DNA of 64,000 bases from Candidatus Saccharimonadota bacterium (GCA_028289125.1 JAQGGZ010000006.1:104629-168628); one strand, 5' to 3'; positions 47,522 to 59,744 are shown, counted from the stretch's first letter. Notes: generated by a model not told the origin, from the letters alone. A program made the numbers and translations.

Positions 47522-48421
47522 ATGTTAAAACACCATCGGCTGAGAGGTGCGATAGCCGCCGGAGCGGTTCTTTTCGTCGTGCTGACCCCGATTGCTCAGG
47601 CGGCCACTACTACGACCACGGCGGCCCAGAAAGATGCGGCAGCCAAAGATGCCGCTGCCCAATCCCAGCAGGTGGCAACCCGGACCTATGGCTCTGACGC
47701 CTTCGTCCAACCCGGCACCATTGTCACACTTAAAGCTAAGGACGCTTCCAAGGTAATCCCGGCGACAGCCGACACGATCAATAACATGATCGGAGTCGTA
47801 ATTTCAGCCAGCGATTCGGCGATCGTGGTGACAGCCCAAGATGACACCTCGACCAAGACGTATGTCGCGACCAGCGGTCGTTACCACGTGCTGGTCAGTG
47901 ACCAGGGCGGAGAAATCAAGGTCGGTGACTTTATCACCGTTTCTGCTCTCGACGGCGTCGGTATGAAGACGGGGACGACTCAGGGCCTGGTGCTGGGAAC
48001 GGCGGCAAGTGCGTTCGATGGCAAACATAACGTGCTCGCTACTGCCCAACTCAAAGACGCTAAGGGTAATATGATTAAGACAGGCGTCGGCAGTGTCACG
48101 GTGGACATCAACATCGGTCAGAACCCGTTCCTGTTTCACTCGACCGGTGGTGTGCCGAAGACTGTCAGCATAATTGCGCAGGCCATTACCGGTACGCCGG
48201 TGACGCCGATCCGTATCTACACCAGTGCTTTTGTGCTGTTCATGTCGATGTGTGTGTCGGCCAGTCTGCTGTATAGCGGGGTGCGCGGTAGCTTCGTCGC
48301 TATCGGTCGTAACCCTCTTGCACGCAAGTCGATCATCAGAGGGCTGATACAGGTGGTCGTGACCGCGTTAATCATTTTCACTTTCGGGCTTTTAGGAGTA
48401 TATTTGATACTGAAGCTATAA
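47522..48421 (+). CDS. Secreted-domain protein with C-terminal F0 c-like hairpin
   Basis: A 299-residue protein: signal peptide (1-27), an Ala/Thr/Asp linker, an extracytoplasmic beta-rich domain (about 48-215: GTIVTLKAKDASKVIPAT, GRYHVLVSDQGGEIKVGDF) and two C-terminal helices (about 228-250 and 274-297). The loop between them, VAIGRNPLARKS, resembles the polar loop of F0 subunit c (A-R-Q/N-P). The second helix (IQVVVTALIIFTFGLLGVYLI) has no Asp or Glu where c binds its ion. It is the first gene of the F1 operon, where atpB and atpE would be expected. It may anchor the rotor or replace c without ion transport; this is inference. Confidence 0.6.
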   Translation: MLKHHRLRGAIAAGAVLFVVLTPIAQAATTTTTAAQKDAAAKDAAAQSQQVATRTYGSDAFVQPGTIVTLKAKDASKVIPATADTINNMIGVVISASDSAIVVTAQDDTSTKTYVATSGRYHVLVSDQGGEIKVGDFITVSALDGVGMKTGTTQGLVLGTAASAFDGKHNVLATAQLKDAKGNMIKTGVGSVTVDINIGQNPFLFHSTGGVPKTVSIIAQAITGTPVTPIRIYTSAFVLFMSMCVSASLLYSGVRGSFVAIGRNPLARKSIIRGLIQVVVTALIIFTFGLLGVYLILKL

Positions 48422-48463
48422 GCTTAAGCGCGTGAAATAAACAGAGATGGTGGGAAACCCGAC

Positions 48464-49090
48464 ATGACGATACTGTGGCTGCTCCTGATTATTGGTAGCC
48501 TACTGGCGGCAACAGCCGCCTTTTTGTGGGTGGTATTTACGTTGAAAGGCCCATCCAAGGGTGCGGTCGCTGATGCCAAACCGCAGGGCATCGATGAACA
48601 GGCCGAAGAGAATGCCAAGCATATCTTCAACGATGAATTCCGTGAGGAACTTCGTAACCGCGGCCGTCTGCACTTCGAGAAGATCATCGGTGAGAACGCC
48701 ATGTTCCTGCAGCAAGACCTGCGCCTGACCACCTCACAGCTTAACGAGTATATGAAGACCGAAATCACCCGCAAACTACAGGATGAGTTCACGAAGTATG
48801 AAGAGTCGATCATGGACGCCAAACAGCTGGCAATCGACTCGATTCAAAAGACGAACGAAGCTGTCGACCAACAGCGGGAGATGATGAGCAAGCAGTTACA
48901 GAAAGAGGTGTCTGACGCCAAGGAGCACCTGATGAAGCGCTTCGAGGATAACACCGCCGATGTGGTCAATCACTACATCTTGGCGGCTATCGGCAACCAG
49001 ATCGATCTGACCGACCAGCTTGAATACATCATCGGCGAGCTTGAGGCCAACAAGGAAGCCATTAGGGAGGATATCGCCAATGGCGCTTGA
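48464..49090 (+). CDS. F-type ATPase subunit b-like protein
   Basis: A 208-residue protein: one N-terminal helix (3-25) and a long, highly charged helical region (about 45-205; LTTSQLNEYMKTEITRKL, SIQKTNEAVDQQREMM, KEVSDAKEHLMKRF), the layout of the F0 stator b subunit, although longer than the usual 155-170 residues and with little sequence identity that I can see. It should form the peripheral stalk with the delta-like protein. The next gene starts within its last codons. Confidence 0.65.
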   Translation: MTILWLLLIIGSLLAATAAFLWVVFTLKGPSKGAVADAKPQGIDEQAEENAKHIFNDEFREELRNRGRLHFEKIIGENAMFLQQDLRLTTSQLNEYMKTEITRKLQDEFTKYEESIMDAKQLAIDSIQKTNEAVDQQREMMSKQLQKEVSDAKEHLMKRFEDNTADVVNHYILAAIGNQIDLTDQLEYIIGELEANKEAIREDIANGA

Positions 49091-49580
49091 TACCGGCATA
49101 GCCTTGCCAAACAGCATAGTCACTGCCACTGATCTGGCCCGGATGCGCCTCGAGCTTGAGCGTGTCAATGAGACTATGCTGCAAAACCGTCTGCGTGAGC
49201 CCAAGAAAACGGCCGGTCCGCCGCGTGTCAGCCAACGGCTTGAGCAGCTCTTCGACCTGGCCGGTGTGAAGTTGACGCATGAAGGGGACAGGGAACAAAT
49301 ACTGAAAGAATTGAACCATCTGCAAAAAACGGCTCCGAAGATCAAACTTAGTTTCGCGACCGACCCGTCAGACGAATTCCTGGCTAAGATAATCGGTTGG
49401 TTCCGCCAGAACATCCACCCCCAGGTACTTATGACGGTCGGACTGCAGCCGAGTATCGCTGCCGGCTTCGTCATGCGGACGCCGAGTAAATACTTTGATT
49501 GCAGCATGCGCAAGCATTTGAATGACCACAAAGGAATGCTGGCCGAAGCCTTACAGGCTGCGCCGGAGGTAAAGGCGTGA
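49080..49580 (+). CDS. F-type ATPase subunit delta-like protein
   Basis: 166 residues. The C-terminal part matches the end of subunit delta (OSCP): a helix, then the strand-turn [16 protein letters not shown] followed by DCSMRKHL, where delta normally has DPSLIGGFVIR...DGSVRGRL. The N-terminal six-helix domain is shortened and unrecognisable. The start is ATG 49080 with AGGGAGG upstream, overlapping the b-like gene by 11 nt; its stop overlaps the alpha-subunit GTG start. Confidence 0.7.
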   Translation: MALDTGIALPNSIVTATDLARMRLELERVNETMLQNRLREPKKTAGPPRVSQRLEQLFDLAGVKLTHEGDREQILKELNHLQKTAPKIKLSFATDPSDEFLAKIIGWFRQNIHPQVLMTVGLQPSIAAGFVMRTPSKYFDCSMRKHLNDHKGMLAEALQAAPEVKA

Positions 49581-51015
49581 GCGACAATCGCCATTTCAAT
49601 AAGCTGGTCTCAAGTGGCCGCCCGATCGGTGAGGTCATCAGTGTCAACGAGTTCCTGGTGAAAGTGAAGGGTTTGCACCCGGTTTCAACCCATGCCTTGG
49701 TCATGTTCGAAGACGGCAGCAAGGGCTTCGTCTATTTCATAATGGAAGATTATGTACTGGTTCTTCACCTTGGATCAAAACACGTTGAGACGGGCATGAC
49801 CGTCGTCGTCCAGCATCACGACCTGGTCGCTCGTGTCGGTAAAGAATTTATCGGCCGGGTGATCTCGGTCATGGGTGAACCGCTCGATGGCAAGGGTCCA
49901 ATCGCTGCCGAAGGTGTCTGGGAAGTATTCAAGCCAGCGCCGCCGCTGCACCAGCGCGAGATGCTCGACACTCAGCTGCCAACCGGTGTGACCTCGCTCG
50001 ATATCATCTTCCCGATCGTCCGTGGCCAGCGTTTGGCTATCGTCGGCGACAGTAAGTCCGGTAAGAGTACCCTCGCGACACAGATCGTCATCAACCAGAA
50101 AGATAGTGACATCGTCACCATTTATGTGTTGATTGCCAAGCGTCGTACTGACGTCGCCGAGCTGCTTGACCGTCTGCAGAAGAACGATGCCATGAAGAAC
50201 GCCATCGTCATCGTCTCGACGATGTTCGAATCACTGGTCGTAAACTACCTGGCGCCTTACGTCGCCTGTGCGATGGGTGAGTACTTCTGGCAGGATTGCG
50301 ACCGGGACGTCCTGGTCATCTATGACGATCTGACCAGCCACGCCCAGATCTACCGTGAAATCTCGCTGATTGCCGGTAAGAGTCCGGGCCGTGACTCGTA
50401 CCCGGGTGATATGTTCTATGCTCACTCCAGTCTGCTAGAGCGCGCCGGCCGCCTGCACCGCAACCACAAGACACTGAGTTGTCTGCCGGTCGTATTGGCT
50501 GTCGCCGGTGACATCACCGCCTTCCTGCCGACGAACATCATGTCCATTACGGACGGACAGTGGATCCTCGATATGAACATTTTCCGCGATGGTGTCCGCC
50601 CGGCCGTCAACACCGGTTTGAGTGTGACCCGTGTCGGTGGTGTCGGTCAGAACAAGCGCCAGCAGGGCCTTGGCGTGCAGGCGCTACGATCGGTGGCCGC
50701 GTACAACCAGGCCCATGAGTTCGCCACCTTCGGTTCTGAGATGGGCGCGGAAGCCACCCTCGATCTGTTACGCGGTAAGCGTATGCGTGAGCTTTTCACT
50801 CAGGCACCCGGTGAGACGTACGGCTTGATGGCGCAGCAGCTGATGATGGATATCGTCATGAACCTGCAGACCGGTGAAGAAGTCAGTGTCGGTACGTTGA
50901 AGCAGCAGGCCGAAGAGTACGCCGTCAAGATTACGAAGGATGAAGAATACGACAAGATCCGTGATGAGCTGCGCAAGAAGGTGATGGTCGAAGCTCCGAA
51001 AGAGGAAGCCAAGAA

Positions 51016-51019
<4 letters not shown>
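49577..51019 (+). CDS. atpA: F1-ATPase alpha-subunit homologue
   Basis: 480 residues; the non-catalytic nucleotide-binding subunit. Walker A is GDSKSGKS (157-164) in place of the usual [35 protein letters not shown], the arginine finger in LSVTRVGG and the C-terminal helical domain are present. The N-terminus is about 25 residues shorter than in classical alpha. Starts with GTG. Sequence divergence from standard AtpA is clear, although the fold-determining motifs are intact. Confidence 0.9.
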
Positions 51020-53179
<2,160 letters not shown>

Positions 53180-53180
<1 letters not shown>

Positions 53181-53500
53181 TGGCTGTCCGACAAGATGCC
53201 AGTACCGGGCAGCTGATTGATGATGACAAGCCGGAAGCGGTTGATGCAGATGGTAAACCGACGATGGCGTTGAAAGTCTATTCGCCATACAAGATTTACT
53301 TTGATGACGCAGCCTACAGTATTTCAGCGGTCAACGAAACCGGACCCTTCGACATTCTGCCGAAGCACCATAATTTCATCACGTTGGTCAGCACCTGCAA
53401 GCTCAATATCCAGAGCCCGACCGGAGCGCAAGAGTTTGAAATCAGCGGTGGCCTGATGCACGTCAAATCCGACAAAGTGATCTTATTCTTGAACGTTTAG
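53180..53500 (+). CDS. atpC: F1-ATPase epsilon-subunit homologue, short form
   Basis: 106 residues. After a polar 30-residue N-terminal extension there is only the epsilon beta-sandwich (LKVYSPYKIYFDDAAYSISA, NETGPFDILPKHHNFIT, GGLMHVKSDKVILFLNV). The C-terminal two-helix inhibitory domain of bacterial epsilon is absent. It starts on the atpD stop (TAATG overlap) and ends the operon, 10 nt before a convergent gene. Confidence 0.82.
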
Positions 53501-53510
53501 CTAAAGCCGT

Positions 53511-54515
53511 CTAACCGACGACGAAGTAATCGAAACCGAACGAACTGCTGGCCGGTGCGCCCGTGCTGGTGCAGATGCTGAAACCGTTGGCTGTGCGAGT
53601 AACGTAGTAGTCGATGCCACCGGCCGCTTGGCCGACTGGCGTGACCAGGACTTTCGGCGTCGTGGCGAACTTCTGAGCGAACGTAATATTGATGAAACAG
53701 CCGGCTGCTGCACCAGTGCCGATATTGACGGTGACTGAACCGGCCGTGTCCGAGCCGCTGACCGAGCTGGTGCCGCCGGAACCGAGCGCATTGCCGTCGC
53801 CTTTGCTTGGGGCGGTACCGCCGACAGTGATGTGCTTAGTAGTCGCGAAGTCGCCGTTCAAGAGCAGGCTGCTGGTATTGATGGAGGGAGCTGTAACTGG
53901 CCCGCTGAAGGTACCGCTGCCGTTGACGATCAATGATTTCTGCACCGACAGCTGGCCCTGGAGAGTCATGTCACCGGTCAGGGTCAGTTTGTTTGCCTGG
54001 AGCGTATCAAAGGTGCCGGCACCAGTGACTTTCAGGCCGCTGATGTTGATGGTGCCGCCGACGGTAAGATTCCCGGCGACTTCAAGGTCTTGGCGTACAA
54101 GCAACTTGCCGGTAAAAATAGCATTGGACTGGACGGTCAGCAGCTGTTTGGCATCACCGACGCTAACGTCGCTGTTTGATAATTGTTTCAACGCTTCGGC
54201 CGTCAGGGTCTGAGATCCGATCGTGACTTCGTTCTCGGCTTTCTTGGCATTGATGGCCAGGACGACGGCGATGACGACGGCGACGGCGAGCAACAGGCCG
54301 AACAAGAGCAGGTAGATGTTGAACTTGTGTACGAATTTCTTAAGGGCGCTCTGTTTTTTGACAGGTGACGCGGCGGCTTTTTCTTCCGGCGTCATGCCCT
54401 CCAGATTACCGGAGCCTTCCGGTGCGGCACCACCGGCCGGCGCTGAAGAATCAGGGTTCTCCAGCGAATCTTTGTTCTCTAACGAGTCAGAAGCGTTTTG
54501 GTCTTTTTGTTCCAT
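53511..54515 (-). CDS. Membrane-anchored repeat protein of the surface cluster
   Basis: About 334 residues: a Pro/Ser/Glu-rich cytosolic tail (1-60), one helix (about 70-93), then an extracellular part of short beta-repeats (LLVRQDLEVAGNLTVGG, LTLTGDMTLQGQL, SLIVNGSGTFSG), which look like a beta-helix or fibre shaft, and a compact C-terminal head with two Cys (AAGCFINITF, GFSICTST). The design recalls phage tail-fibre or adhesin stalks with a head domain. ATG 54515 has AAAGG upstream. Divergent from the next gene. Confidence 0.7.
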   Translation of the reverse strand: MEQKDQNASDSLENKDSLENPDSSAPAGGAAPEGSGNLEGMTPEEKAAASPVKKQSALKKFVHKFNIYLLLFGLLLAVAVVIAVVLAINAKKAENEVTIGSQTLTAEALKQLSNSDVSVGDAKQLLTVQSNAIFTGKLLVRQDLEVAGNLTVGGTINISGLKVTGAGTFDTLQANKLTLTGDMTLQGQLSVQKSLIVNGSGTFSGPVTAPSINTSSLLLNGDFATTKHITVGGTAPSKGDGNALGSGGTSSVSGSDTAGSVTVNIGTGAAAGCFINITFAQKFATTPKVLVTPVGQAAGGIDYYVTRTANGFSICTSTGAPASSSFGFDYFVVG

Positions 54516-54595
54516 CACCAACCTTTAGCATTATCCTACCAGATTTTGGCCGAAAGCGTAAACGGATTGCACTTTATATAATGATTCGTCATACT

Positions 54596-55342
54596 ATGCC
54601 TACAATGGTGCGGAGAAAACAAACATGGCAGACACTGGGCGTTGCCCTGACGATCGTACTCGGTATCTCGGGTATGGCGTACGCCGATCCGATGTCATCT
54701 GCCACCTATCAGGTGGACGAGACGTTCTTTGGGTCGGGTGGTGAGCTGAATGCCAGTTCACCTAATTATCTGGCCAAGCAGAGTGCCGGTGAACTTGGCG
54801 TCGGCAGCACATCAGGAACTGACTACAGGGCTGAAGCCGGTTTCAACACCGACCGCTACCCCTACTTGGAATTCAATGTAGAGGGCGACAATATAGACTT
54901 AGGGACGCTGACACCGGGTACTGCTACGACGGCAACTGCGCACTTTTCGGTCCGCTCGTACCTATCAAGTGGTTATATTGTTCTGACTGCCTCCGAGCCA
55001 CCTCGTAACTCGACACACCTGCTAAATCCGCTACTGACGGCCGCCGCATCTAACACAAGCCAGGAGCAGTTCGGAATCAACCTGGTTGCTAATACGTTGC
55101 CGACTACATTCGGCGCTAACCCGGGTCAGGTGCCGGACACAACGTTCGGTTTCGGGCAGGCGGCCCCAGGTTACAACACGCCTAACCTTTTCAGGTATGT
55201 TCAGTTCAGCCCGATTGCGTTCTCGAGCCGCAGTACCGGAGAGACAGATTACACGATTTCATATCTATATAATGTGACGAACGCTACCCCCGGAGGATCA
55301 TATCATTTCAACCATGTACTGGTGGCAATCGCGACATTTTAA
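54596..55342 (+). CDS. Secreted WxL-like beta-sandwich protein 1
   Basis: About 248 residues with a signal peptide (VRRKQTWQTLGVALTIVLG...MAYA) and a secreted domain: YQVDETFFGSGGELNASSPNY, GSTSGTDYRAEAGFNT, EFNVEGDNIDLGTLTPGTA, ending GGSYHFNHVLVAIATF. The closing motif (G-x-Y-x5-LIA-x2-F) is shared by the next two genes, as in WxL-type surface proteins whose conserved end forms the binding domain. Start is one of ATG 54581/54596; TATAAT at 54577-54582 favours 54596. Confidence 0.65.
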   Translation: MPTMVRRKQTWQTLGVALTIVLGISGMAYADPMSSATYQVDETFFGSGGELNASSPNYLAKQSAGELGVGSTSGTDYRAEAGFNTDRYPYLEFNVEGDNIDLGTLTPGTATTATAHFSVRSYLSSGYIVLTASEPPRNSTHLLNPLLTAAASNTSQEQFGINLVANTLPTTFGANPGQVPDTTFGFGQAAPGYNTPNLFRYVQFSPIAFSSRSTGETDYTISYLYNVTNATPGGSYHFNHVLVAIATF

Positions 55343-55409
55343 GATGCGCAAAAACTATTGCAACGTAAGAATAAGCATGATAGGATAACGGTACAACCTA
55401 AAAAAACAA

Positions 55410-56723
55410 ATGAAAAAGACAGTTAAAACACTTCAGGATCGGACACGGCGTCAGGACTTACTGGCCCTCTTCGTTATAATCTTCTCCGCGGTTTCTATCG
55501 CGGCGATGTTAGCGCCGAAGTTCGTCAGTGCCGCCCAGGTTACTGTGCGTAGCATCACGATGAGTGACTCGTCGCCGAGCGGCAGTACATCCAGCAATGG
55601 CAACACTTCTGTCGGTACCGGTACCAATGTCACTTATCGCGTTAAATTTACCGCCGCTACAACAGGTACCATTAAGGGTATCGTCATCTCATTTTGTGAT
55701 AATACGCCTTTCGTTGCTGACCCCTCCGGCTGTAGTGCTATAACCGGCTTCAGTTTGTCAGGTGTAACCGCAACCAATACTTCTGGGCTGAGCACAGGTA
55801 CATGGACGGTAGCGACTGATAACGGTGGCGCGGGCGCCGCAAACCATGTCTTCAAATATACCAATTCTACTGCCGCTACATCGACGGCCGCCAACTCCGT
55901 AGTTGAATTCACTATAAATGGCGTCACCAACCCGAGCACTACCAACCACTCCTTCTATGGCCGCATCATAACCTACGCCAGTGATACGAACGCTTCGGCC
56001 TACACTGACGCGGCGAACGGTACTGGCACTCACATCGACGATGGTGGTATTGCCCTCAGCACGGCCAATAACATCCAGATTACCGCCAAGGTCCAGGAAA
56101 CGCTGATCTTCTGTGTCGCTAACGCTGACATCGCTGCAGCCAACTGTGCCGGTACGCTGATTGCACCTGACCTGACCCTGGGTCACGGCACCAACTTAAC
56201 ATTGGACTCTTCACAGGTAGACTACGGCAGCGCTTACTCCCAGGTGTCATCGAACGCCTTGTCCGGTGTGGCTATCAGGGTGCGTAATAGCAACGTCTGT
56301 GGAGGCCTCAGCCGCATCGACGTTACATTGCAGACGCCTACTACAGGGTGTGACATCCCGGCTGTCAACAACAACACCGGGGGCACGACTCCGACCGCAT
56401 CTGCTACTCTCGGTGTCGGAGTAGCCGGATTCGGTATGAACGCCCTTACGCCTGCCACTGGCGCTATCACCGGTTCCAGCGGAACCTTGGCCTATGAATC
56501 AGTTTACGATGGCACTACGAACACCCGCCTAGGTATGAACACGACGAACGACAACGGTTCACACCCTGGCGTCAGTAGCACATATGGAGATCTCGTAGCA
56601 TCTTCCAGCGGACCGCTTAACAACATCAAGACGACGTACACCTTCGGTGCCCAAGCATCCAACATCACCCCGGCCGGTATCTACAAAGCGACGATGATGT
56701 TAATCGCAACCGGTACCTTTTAA
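55410..56723 (+). CDS. Secreted WxL-like surface protein 2
   Basis: 437 residues: signal/anchor helix (17-41, ending KFVSAAQ), then Ser/Thr/Asn-rich beta-domains with conserved Cys pairs (VISFCDNTPF...SGC; LIFCVANADIAAANC; NVCGG...GC) and the closing motif PAGIYKATMMLIATGTF. It shares the internal VQETLIFCVAN...C block with the next gene, so the two are paralogues. Codon use is strongly biased, consistent with abundant expression. No LPxTG signal: retention may depend on the WxLIP-like neighbour. Confidence 0.7.
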   Translation: MKKTVKTLQDRTRRQDLLALFVIIFSAVSIAAMLAPKFVSAAQVTVRSITMSDSSPSGSTSSNGNTSVGTGTNVTYRVKFTAATTGTIKGIVISFCDNTPFVADPSGCSAITGFSLSGVTATNTSGLSTGTWTVATDNGGAGAANHVFKYTNSTAATSTAANSVVEFTINGVTNPSTTNHSFYGRIITYASDTNASAYTDAANGTGTHIDDGGIALSTANNIQITAKVQETLIFCVANADIAAANCAGTLIAPDLTLGHGTNLTLDSSQVDYGSAYSQVSSNALSGVAIRVRNSNVCGGLSRIDVTLQTPTTGCDIPAVNNNTGGTTPTASATLGVGVAGFGMNALTPATGAITGSSGTLAYESVYDGTTNTRLGMNTTNDNGSHPGVSSTYGDLVASSSGPLNNIKTTYTFGAQASNITPAGIYKATMMLIATGTF

Positions 56724-56739
56724 GCGACGAGGTTAAACC

Positions 56740-57786
56740 GTGTGGTCTAGACGTCCCATCACTCACGGACGGACAGCACTATTGTTTCTGTCGGTCGTAT
56801 TATTAACGGTAACCGGTACTGCATCAGCCAGTGCGCGGTTACTCGAAGTATCGATGACGACGTCATCGAACCAGCCCTCCGATGTTGCGACGTATAAAGC
56901 TGCGTTCCAGTTCAAAGACACCACGACGCTCGGCGCGATCATGATAGAGTTCTGCAGTGACACGCCAATCGAAGACGCCAGCTGTGACCCACCTGCTGGT
57001 ATGGACGTATCGGCGGCTTCGCTGCTCAGCCAGTCTGGTGAGACCGGCTTTACGTTGACTTCACCGGCTGCGAACCAGCTGTTCTTGTCACGGACATCAG
57101 CAGCACGCCAGGCAGCCGGCGCCCAATACGAATTCAGTAATATTACGAACCCCGCATCTGAGTCGACGTATTACGTCAAGGTCAGGACGTTTGCCGACAG
57201 TGCCGCCGCCGGCAGCACTGTCGATTTCGGAGCCATGGCGATGGCGCTCGCCAAGGTAATCAATATAGAGTCCGAAGTACCGCCGTTCTTATATTTCTGT
57301 GTTGCCAACACGATCCCGGGGCCGAACTGCGATTCGGCTACCGGCGACCTGGTGGACTTCGGTGAGTTTTCGAGCGCCCGCGCCAACACTGCCACCAACC
57401 AGATGCTGGTTATCACCAATGCGGCCACCGGTTATAACATCCGTGTCGTCGGCGGAGATATGGCGTCGGGTAGCAATGTGATTACGGCGCTTGCGACCAG
57501 CGATACGTCGCGGCCAGGAACGCTACAGTTTGGCATGAACCTACGGGCCAACAGCACTCCCTCGGTCGGCACGAACGTGGTGAGCGGTGGAGGCCAGGGT
57601 GCGGCGACACCCCTGTACGATATTCCAAATACTTTCCGGTTCGTATCCGGGGAAGTGGTCGCCAGCGCGCCTCGGCCGAACAACAGTGATAAGTACACGG
57701 CCAGCTATCTGGTGAATATTCCGCGCAACCAGGCGGCGGGTATATACGTCACGACACTGACCTTTATCTGCTTGGCAAACTTCTAA
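56740..57786 (+). CDS. Secreted WxL-like surface protein 3
   Basis: 348 residues starting at GTG with GACGAGG upstream. Signal peptide (about 10-32), then a beta-domain with the Cys motif MIEFCSDTPIEDASCDPPAG and the paralogous block PPFLYFCVANTIPGPNCDS followed by LVDFGEFSSARANTATNQM; it ends AAGIYVTTLTFICLANF. It is the third member of the family and lies 16 nt after protein 2, so they are co-transcribed. Confidence 0.7.
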   Translation: MWSRRPITHGRTALLFLSVVLLTVTGTASASARLLEVSMTTSSNQPSDVATYKAAFQFKDTTTLGAIMIEFCSDTPIEDASCDPPAGMDVSAASLLSQSGETGFTLTSPAANQLFLSRTSAARQAAGAQYEFSNITNPASESTYYVKVRTFADSAAAGSTVDFGAMAMALAKVINIESEVPPFLYFCVANTIPGPNCDSATGDLVDFGEFSSARANTATNQMLVITNAATGYNIRVVGGDMASGSNVITALATSDTSRPGTLQFGMNLRANSTPSVGTNVVSGGGQGAATPLYDIPNTFRFVSGEVVASAPRPNNSDKYTASYLVNIPRNQAAGIYVTTLTFICLANF

Positions 57787-57815
57787 CGGTTTGGTAGGAT
57801 AAGGATAAGCAAAAA

Positions 57816-58838
57816 ATGAAGAAAGATATGGTGAAAAAACAAATCCGGGCAATCCTAATCGTGTTAGTCGCTTTGTTTGCGGGTGTCATCACGCCTGTGG
57901 CCCAGGCCGCCACGACGACGCAGAGCGTCGCACCGACGAGCAATACCAATAACGGACTGAAAATCTCTCCGGTCCGCCGCGATGTCATCGCCCAAGCCGG
58001 TGCGACGACCACCGTCGAAGTTACCGTCCAGAACGTTCAGACTGGTACGGCCAACCTACGGGCTGTCGTCAATGACTTCATCGCCAGTGCCAATGAGTCC
58101 GGCCAGCCGGCACTAATCCTCGACGAGAATCAGTACGCCGCCAGCCACAGTCTGAAGCGCTTCGTCGGCCCAATTCCTAACGTCACCTTGAAGCCGAACG
58201 AGGCTAAGAACGTCAAGGTGAATATCATCGTTCCAAAGAATGCCGCCGCCGGTGGTTATTACGGTGCCGTCCGCTTCTTACCAGCTGATAACAACGTCAA
58301 GAATAACGTTGTCCTATCAGCCAGCCTCGGTTCGCTGATCCTGGTACGCGTACCTGGTGATATCCACGAATCCCTGTCCGTCGCCAGCCTTGACGTCCGC
58401 AACCAGAACGTCGCCCGCAAACTGTTCACGACGCCAAAAGATCTGACCGCCGTCCTGCGTTTCCAGAACCAAGGTGACATCCAGGTAGAACCGTTCGGCA
58501 ACATCAGCGTTCGTGACATGCACGGCAAAGAAGTCATGCGCCAGGAAATCAACAACACCGATCCGCGTGGTAACGTCCTGCCGGACAGCGTCCGCCGTTT
58601 CGATGTCGCATTGAAGAGCCTTGGTAAGTTCGGCAAGTACACGATTCAAGGTAGTTTTGGCTACGGCACCACCGGTCAGTTGGTACAGGCTAAGACGACG
58701 TTCTACGTCGTACCGTTGCCGCTCATCATCACCGTCGGCGTCATCATTCTCCTGATCATTCTGGGCATCATCTTTATTCCGAAAGCCATCAAGGGCTACA
58801 ACCGTCGGATTCTGCGCAATGCCCGCTCGAAGAAATAA
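57816..58838 (+). CDS. WxLIP-like DUF916/DUF3324 membrane protein
   Basis: 340 residues: signal peptide (1-31), DUF916-like Ig domain (about 47-165: LKISPVRRDVIAQAGATT, VEVTVQNVQTG, PKNAAAGGYYGAVRF), a second domain (about 190-300) and a C-terminal helix (about 303-325) with a basic cytosolic tail (KGYNRRILRNARSKK). In Gram-positives this architecture is the WxL-interacting protein that holds WxL proteins on the wall. Here it follows three WxL-like secreted proteins, which supports the same role. AAGGATAAGC lies upstream of ATG. Confidence 0.85.
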   Translation: MKKDMVKKQIRAILIVLVALFAGVITPVAQAATTTQSVAPTSNTNNGLKISPVRRDVIAQAGATTTVEVTVQNVQTGTANLRAVVNDFIASANESGQPALILDENQYAASHSLKRFVGPIPNVTLKPNEAKNVKVNIIVPKNAAAGGYYGAVRFLPADNNVKNNVVLSASLGSLILVRVPGDIHESLSVASLDVRNQNVARKLFTTPKDLTAVLRFQNQGDIQVEPFGNISVRDMHGKEVMRQEINNTDPRGNVLPDSVRRFDVALKSLGKFGKYTIQGSFGYGTTGQLVQAKTTFYVVPLPLIITVGVIILLIILGIIFIPKAIKGYNRRILRNARSKK

Positions 58839-59724
58839 GTTTTATAAACTGTTGGCTGCGGCTGGCTTGACCGTACTGCTCAGTTTTGCGCAGGTCGGGT
58901 CGGTGCAGGCGGCAGCACCACCACCCGAGAACCCCCAGTCAGGCAGCTCAGGGCTGCAGGGCAAGGTAACCAGCCCACCGCCGACACAGGCTGCCACGAT
59001 AACGACGCCGTCCAACGGTGCCAGTTTTGACAAGCTGCCAATTACCGTCAGCGGTCTCTGTAAGACCGACTTGCTCGTCAAGATCTTCGATAACGAAATC
59101 TTCATGGGCGCGGTCATCTGTACGAATAACAGTTATAGTTTGCAGATCGACTTGTTTCCGGGCCAGAACGTCCTGGTAGCCCGTGTCTATGACTCGCTTG
59201 ACCAGGTCGGGCCCGATTCAAACAAGCCGACAGTGACGTTTACAAACTCTACGTTAGGTGAATTCGGCAGTCGCGTGACACTGACCAGCGTCTACGGACG
59301 CCGCGGTACCGCGCCGAACACCGTACTGACCTGGCCGATCGTGGTCAGTGGCGGTACCGCTCCGTATGCCGTCAGCGTGGACTGGGGTGACGGCACGCCG
59401 CCTGATTTGATCAGCGTGGCAACGGCCGGAACGTTCAACATCCAGCACACCTACAAGAGCGCCGGGCAGTACAAGGTGATCATCAAGGCGACCGATAAGA
59501 ACGGGACGGTGGCATATCTGCAGGTCGTCGGGGTAGCTAACGGTGAAGTGGCGGCCAGTGCGACCGACAAATCAAGCAGCAGTCAGACAATCATCGTTAA
59601 GTGGATCTGGTGGCCGGCGTTGCTGCTGATTCCATTCGCACTGATATCGTTCTTCCTCGGCCGACGTCACCAGCTGTATATCCTGCGCCGCAATCTTGAG
59701 CGACAGCAACAAGCTCAGCAATAG
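58819..59724 (+). CDS. Secreted Ig/PKD-domain protein with C-terminal anchor
   Basis: 301 residues: signal peptide (about 8-31), Pro/Gln linker, an Ig-like domain with a Cys pair (about 55-135), a PKD domain (about 145-225: SVDWGDGTPPD, IQHTYKSAGQYKV) and a C-terminal helix (IWWPALLLIPFALISFFLG) with a basic cytosolic tail. It overlaps the WxLIP-like gene by 20 nt and is the last gene of the surface cluster. It is probably an outer partner or adhesin of the same complex. Confidence 0.75.
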   Translation: MPARRNKFYKLLAAAGLTVLLSFAQVGSVQAAAPPPENPQSGSSGLQGKVTSPPPTQAATITTPSNGASFDKLPITVSGLCKTDLLVKIFDNEIFMGAVICTNNSYSLQIDLFPGQNVLVARVYDSLDQVGPDSNKPTVTFTNSTLGEFGSRVTLTSVYGRRGTAPNTVLTWPIVVSGGTAPYAVSVDWGDGTPPDLISVATAGTFNIQHTYKSAGQYKVIIKATDKNGTVAYLQVVGVANGEVAASATDKSSSSQTIIVKWIWWPALLLIPFALISFFLGRRHQLYILRRNLERQQQAQQ

Positions 59725-59744
59725 TCTGGTATAATTTAATATAT

